Shown here: positions 6,128 to 7,216 of the stretch, piece by piece | Numbering within the stretch: position 1 is the stretch's first letter | How the letters are laid out: each line of letters opens with the position of its first letter | Assembly: GCA_002338885.1 (NCBI GenBank) | Contig: DDJI01000096.1 | Location: 3,337-10,552 of the forward strand | Origin: Ruminococcus sp. UBA1828 | GTDB lineage: Bacteria; Bacillota; Clostridia; Oscillospirales; Ruminococcaceae | Reading direction: 5' to 3' | DNA length: 7,216 nucleotides | Notes under the pieces: model-generated | The model's database searches: none | Seen by the model: only the letters and a program-made list of their open reading frames with translations | Told to the model about the DNA's origin: nothing | Program-made: the position numbers and the translations under genes

Positions 6128-6955
6128 ATGATAATTGATTTTCACACTCACACGTTTCCCGACAGCGTAGCGCCCAGGGCGATAGCCTCGCTTTCGCAAA
6201 GGGGAAACATAAAGCCGTATTCCGACGGCACTCTTAACGGTCTTAAAGAGTCCATGAAGCGCTCCGGCGTCGATTACTCGGTAATACTCCCTGTTGCAAC
6301 AAGCGTGCACCAGGTGCAGTCCATCAATCGTCTCGGCGCTCAGCTGAGCGGCAAGGACGACATAATATACGCCGCGGCAATCCATCCCGACTGCGGCAAC
6401 CTCGACGCGCTGTTAGACGACATAAAATCCGCGGGATTCTTCGGCATAAAGCTCCACCCCGACTATCAGGGTGTTCGCTTTGACGACCCGAGGTACATAA
6501 ACATAATGGAGAAAGCGGCTCAAAGAGGCCTTATCACCATCACACATGCGGGAATAGACGTCGCGTATCGAGACGACGTCCACTGCACGCCCGATATGGT
6601 CTTGCATGTTTTGAACGAGCTGCGCGGAATTATCGAGTACAAGCTCGTTTTAGCGCACCTCGGCGGATTTGAGCTTGAGGACGAGGTTATGGACAAGCTC
6701 GTCGGAAAGCCCGTATACATGGACACAGCCGCGGTTTTGAGCATAAATCCCGAGAAAAACAGGGAAATAATTCGCCGCCACGGCGCAGACTTCATAATGT
6801 TCGCAACCGATTCCCCATGGGCGCCGCAGGACGAGTTCATAAAGCTGATAACCTCGCCTGAATACGGGCTAAGCGATGAGGAGCTTGAGAAAATCATGTA
6901 CAAAAACGCACTGAAACTTCTCTGCGGCGTTTGTGACATCGGTTGCGCTCAATAA
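6128..6955 (+). CDS. Amidohydrolase-2 family metal-dependent hydrolase
   Basis: This 275-residue cytoplasmic TIM-barrel enzyme belongs to the amidohydrolase superfamily, PF04909 type, which includes hydrolases and non-oxidative decarboxylases related to ACMSD. The visible metal-site pattern is DFHTH with H6 and H8 on strand 1, GIKLHP with H110 (106-111), ITHAG with H140, VLAHLGG with H177, and FATDSPW with the catalytic-type D228. The set looks complete, so the enzyme is probably active. The protein begins almost directly at the first barrel strand, as usual. An AGAAGGAG ribosome binding site at 6113-6120 lies 7 nt before the ATG. The C-terminus is odd: the common NALKLL ending continues into a tail with C266, C269 and C273. 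The gene is divergent from the aryl-acid operon and shares its control region, but its substrate is unknown, and a role in the same pathway is only a guess. Confidence 0.88.
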   Translation: MIIDFHTHTFPDSVAPRAIASLSQRGNIKPYSDGTLNGLKESMKRSGVDYSVILPVATSVHQVQSINRLGAQLSGKDDIIYAAAIHPDCGNLDALLDDIKSAGFFGIKLHPDYQGVRFDDPRYINIMEKAAQRGLITITHAGIDVAYRDDVHCTPDMVLHVLNELRGIIEYKLVLAHLGGFELEDEVMDKLVGKPVYMDTAAVLSINPEKNREIIRRHGADFIMFATDSPWAPQDEFIKLITSPEYGLSDEELEKIMYKNALKLLCGVCDIGCAQ

Positions 6956-6958
6956 AGC

Positions 6959-6969
6959 TTTAAATTGCT
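6959..6969. repeat. Inverted repeat, left arm
   Basis: TTTAAATTGCT here is the exact reverse complement of AGCAATTTAAA at 7204-7214. The two arms bound a 256-nt stretch of non-coding DNA. An 11-bp match in AT-rich sequence may be chance. Confidence 0.35.
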
Positions 6970-6976
6970 AAATTGG

Positions 6977-7005
6977 ATTATAACACAGTGCCGCTCATAA
7001 ATCAA
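6977..7005 (-). promoter_or_regulatory. Minus-strand promoter antisense to the amidohydrolase
   Basis: On the minus strand, TTGATT (7000-7005, four of six -35 bases including TTGA) is followed by a 17-nt spacer and a perfect TATAAT (6977-6982). The TG of an extended -10 (TGTTATAAT, 6977-6985) is also present. This is the best overall promoter match I see in the window. Transcription would start near 6970, 15 nt past the amidohydrolase stop codon, and run antisense to that gene. No minus-strand gene lies immediately downstream; the first is the acyl-CoA synthetase at 6057. Confidence 0.6.
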
Positions 7006-7118
7006 GGACAAAAGCACAAATTACGAGTTTTTTATGGCTGTTTTTAATTGCGCATGTCTTTTGGGCGTCTTATATCCTTTTTCAGCTTCCCCGCTTACAT
7101 ATAAATACCAACGTTGAA

Positions 7119-7140
7119 CCGGCATGCCGCCGGCTTTTTT
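7119..7140 (+). terminator. Rho-independent terminator, rightward
   Basis: CCGGC (7119-7123) pairs with GCCGG (7129-7133) around a five-base loop, followed by C and six T residues (7135-7140). The stem is short but all G/C. It would end the amidohydrolase transcript 164-185 nt past the stop codon. A 10-bp palindrome, CGGCATGCCG (7120-7129), overlaps the left arm and could form a competing fold. The opposite strand has no T-run in the right place, so it is one-directional. Confidence 0.7.
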
Positions 7141-7203
7141 ATATATCGGAGCTTTTATGGGTCATGCGGCGCTGAAAATTTAACATCACGCAAACATTTT
7201 GCA

Positions 7204-7214
7204 AGCAATTTAAA
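7204..7214. repeat. Inverted repeat, right arm
   Basis: AGCAATTTAAA is the exact reverse complement of 6959-6969. It lies two bases from the window edge, so whether a flanking duplication or further homology follows cannot be seen. Confidence 0.35.
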
Positions 7215-7216
7215 AA

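Larger units (their letters stand above)
6956..7216. other. Non-coding tail downstream of the amidohydrolase
   Basis: I find no protein gene or recognisable RNA gene in these 261 bases. The longest start-stop frame with a plausible ribosome binding site (GGAG at 7148-7151) is only eight codons, 7157-7183. The region is AT-rich and holds a minus-strand promoter, a plus-strand terminator and a short inverted repeat, each listed separately. It may run on into another intergenic stretch or the leader of a gene beyond the edge. Confidence 0.6.

Noticed and set aside
6520..6939. A 139-codon minus-strand frame opposite the amidohydrolase
   Set aside because: Serine-rich product typical of an antisense frame and no family match. 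The antisense promoter nearby is better read as making a regulatory or leader transcript than as expressing this frame.
7048..7076. Possible plus-strand promoter TTGCGC, 17 nt, TATATC ahead of the terminator hairpin, hinting at a small RNA of about 58 nt
   Set aside because: Both hexamers match consensus poorly and no structured RNA other than the terminator is visible.
7157..7183. An eight-codon frame (MGHAALKI) with a GGAG site upstream
   Set aside because: Too short to support, and the encoded residues do not suggest an attenuation leader peptide for any visible gene.
7190..7202. Small hairpin GCAAA-CAT-TTTGC near the right edge
   Set aside because: Weak AT-rich 5-bp stem with no T-run after it on either strand, so not a terminator; probably chance.

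Overview
The window looks like chromosomal DNA of an anaerobic Gram-positive bacterium, most likely a Clostridia-type Firmicute. The grounds are A/G-rich Shine-Dalgarno sites, near-consensus extended -10 promoters, frequent ATA isoleucine codons, and an oxygen-sensitive ferredoxin-dependent 2-oxoacid oxidoreductase. The species cannot be named from the sequence. I see no mobile element, CRISPR array, tRNA or rRNA.

Positions 1-6057 hold five genes on the minus strand, packed with gaps of about 15-52 nt, so they are probably one operon. In transcription order they are: an AMP-forming acyl-CoA synthetase (4423-6057), a sodium/solute symporter-family transporter (2840-4399), the alpha subunit iorA (1060-2799) and beta subunit iorB (472-1044) of indolepyruvate:ferredoxin oxidoreductase, and the first 139 codons of a phenylacetate-CoA ligase (paaK, 1-419), which is cut by the window edge. 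Together they form an aryl-acid/aryl-pyruvate module. IorAB interconverts aryl-pyruvates with aryl-acetyl-CoA plus CO2 using ferredoxin, and PaaK interconverts aryl-acetates with aryl-acetyl-CoA. The transporter may move the organic acid or a related substrate, and the second ligase may widen the range of acids handled. Two directions fit. One is oxidation of aromatic amino acids, with energy conserved at the CoA-ester step. The other is uptake of aryl acids and reductive carboxylation to rebuild aromatic amino acids. The sequence does not decide between them, and no aminotransferase or regulator is present.

Positions 6058-6127 are a compact divergent control region. An extended -10 promoter (TGCTATAAT) faces right toward an amidohydrolase gene, and a weaker promoter overlaps it and faces left toward the operon. 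The amidohydrolase (6128-6955, plus strand) is a PF04909-type metal-dependent TIM-barrel hydrolase of unknown substrate.

Positions 6956-7216 carry no recognisable gene. They contain a plus-strand intrinsic terminator (7119-7140) and, on the minus strand, a well-formed promoter (TTGATT, 17 nt, TATAAT with extended TG). This promoter would transcribe antisense through the amidohydrolase and, if not terminated, into the operon. That excludon-like layout is the least expected signal in the window.
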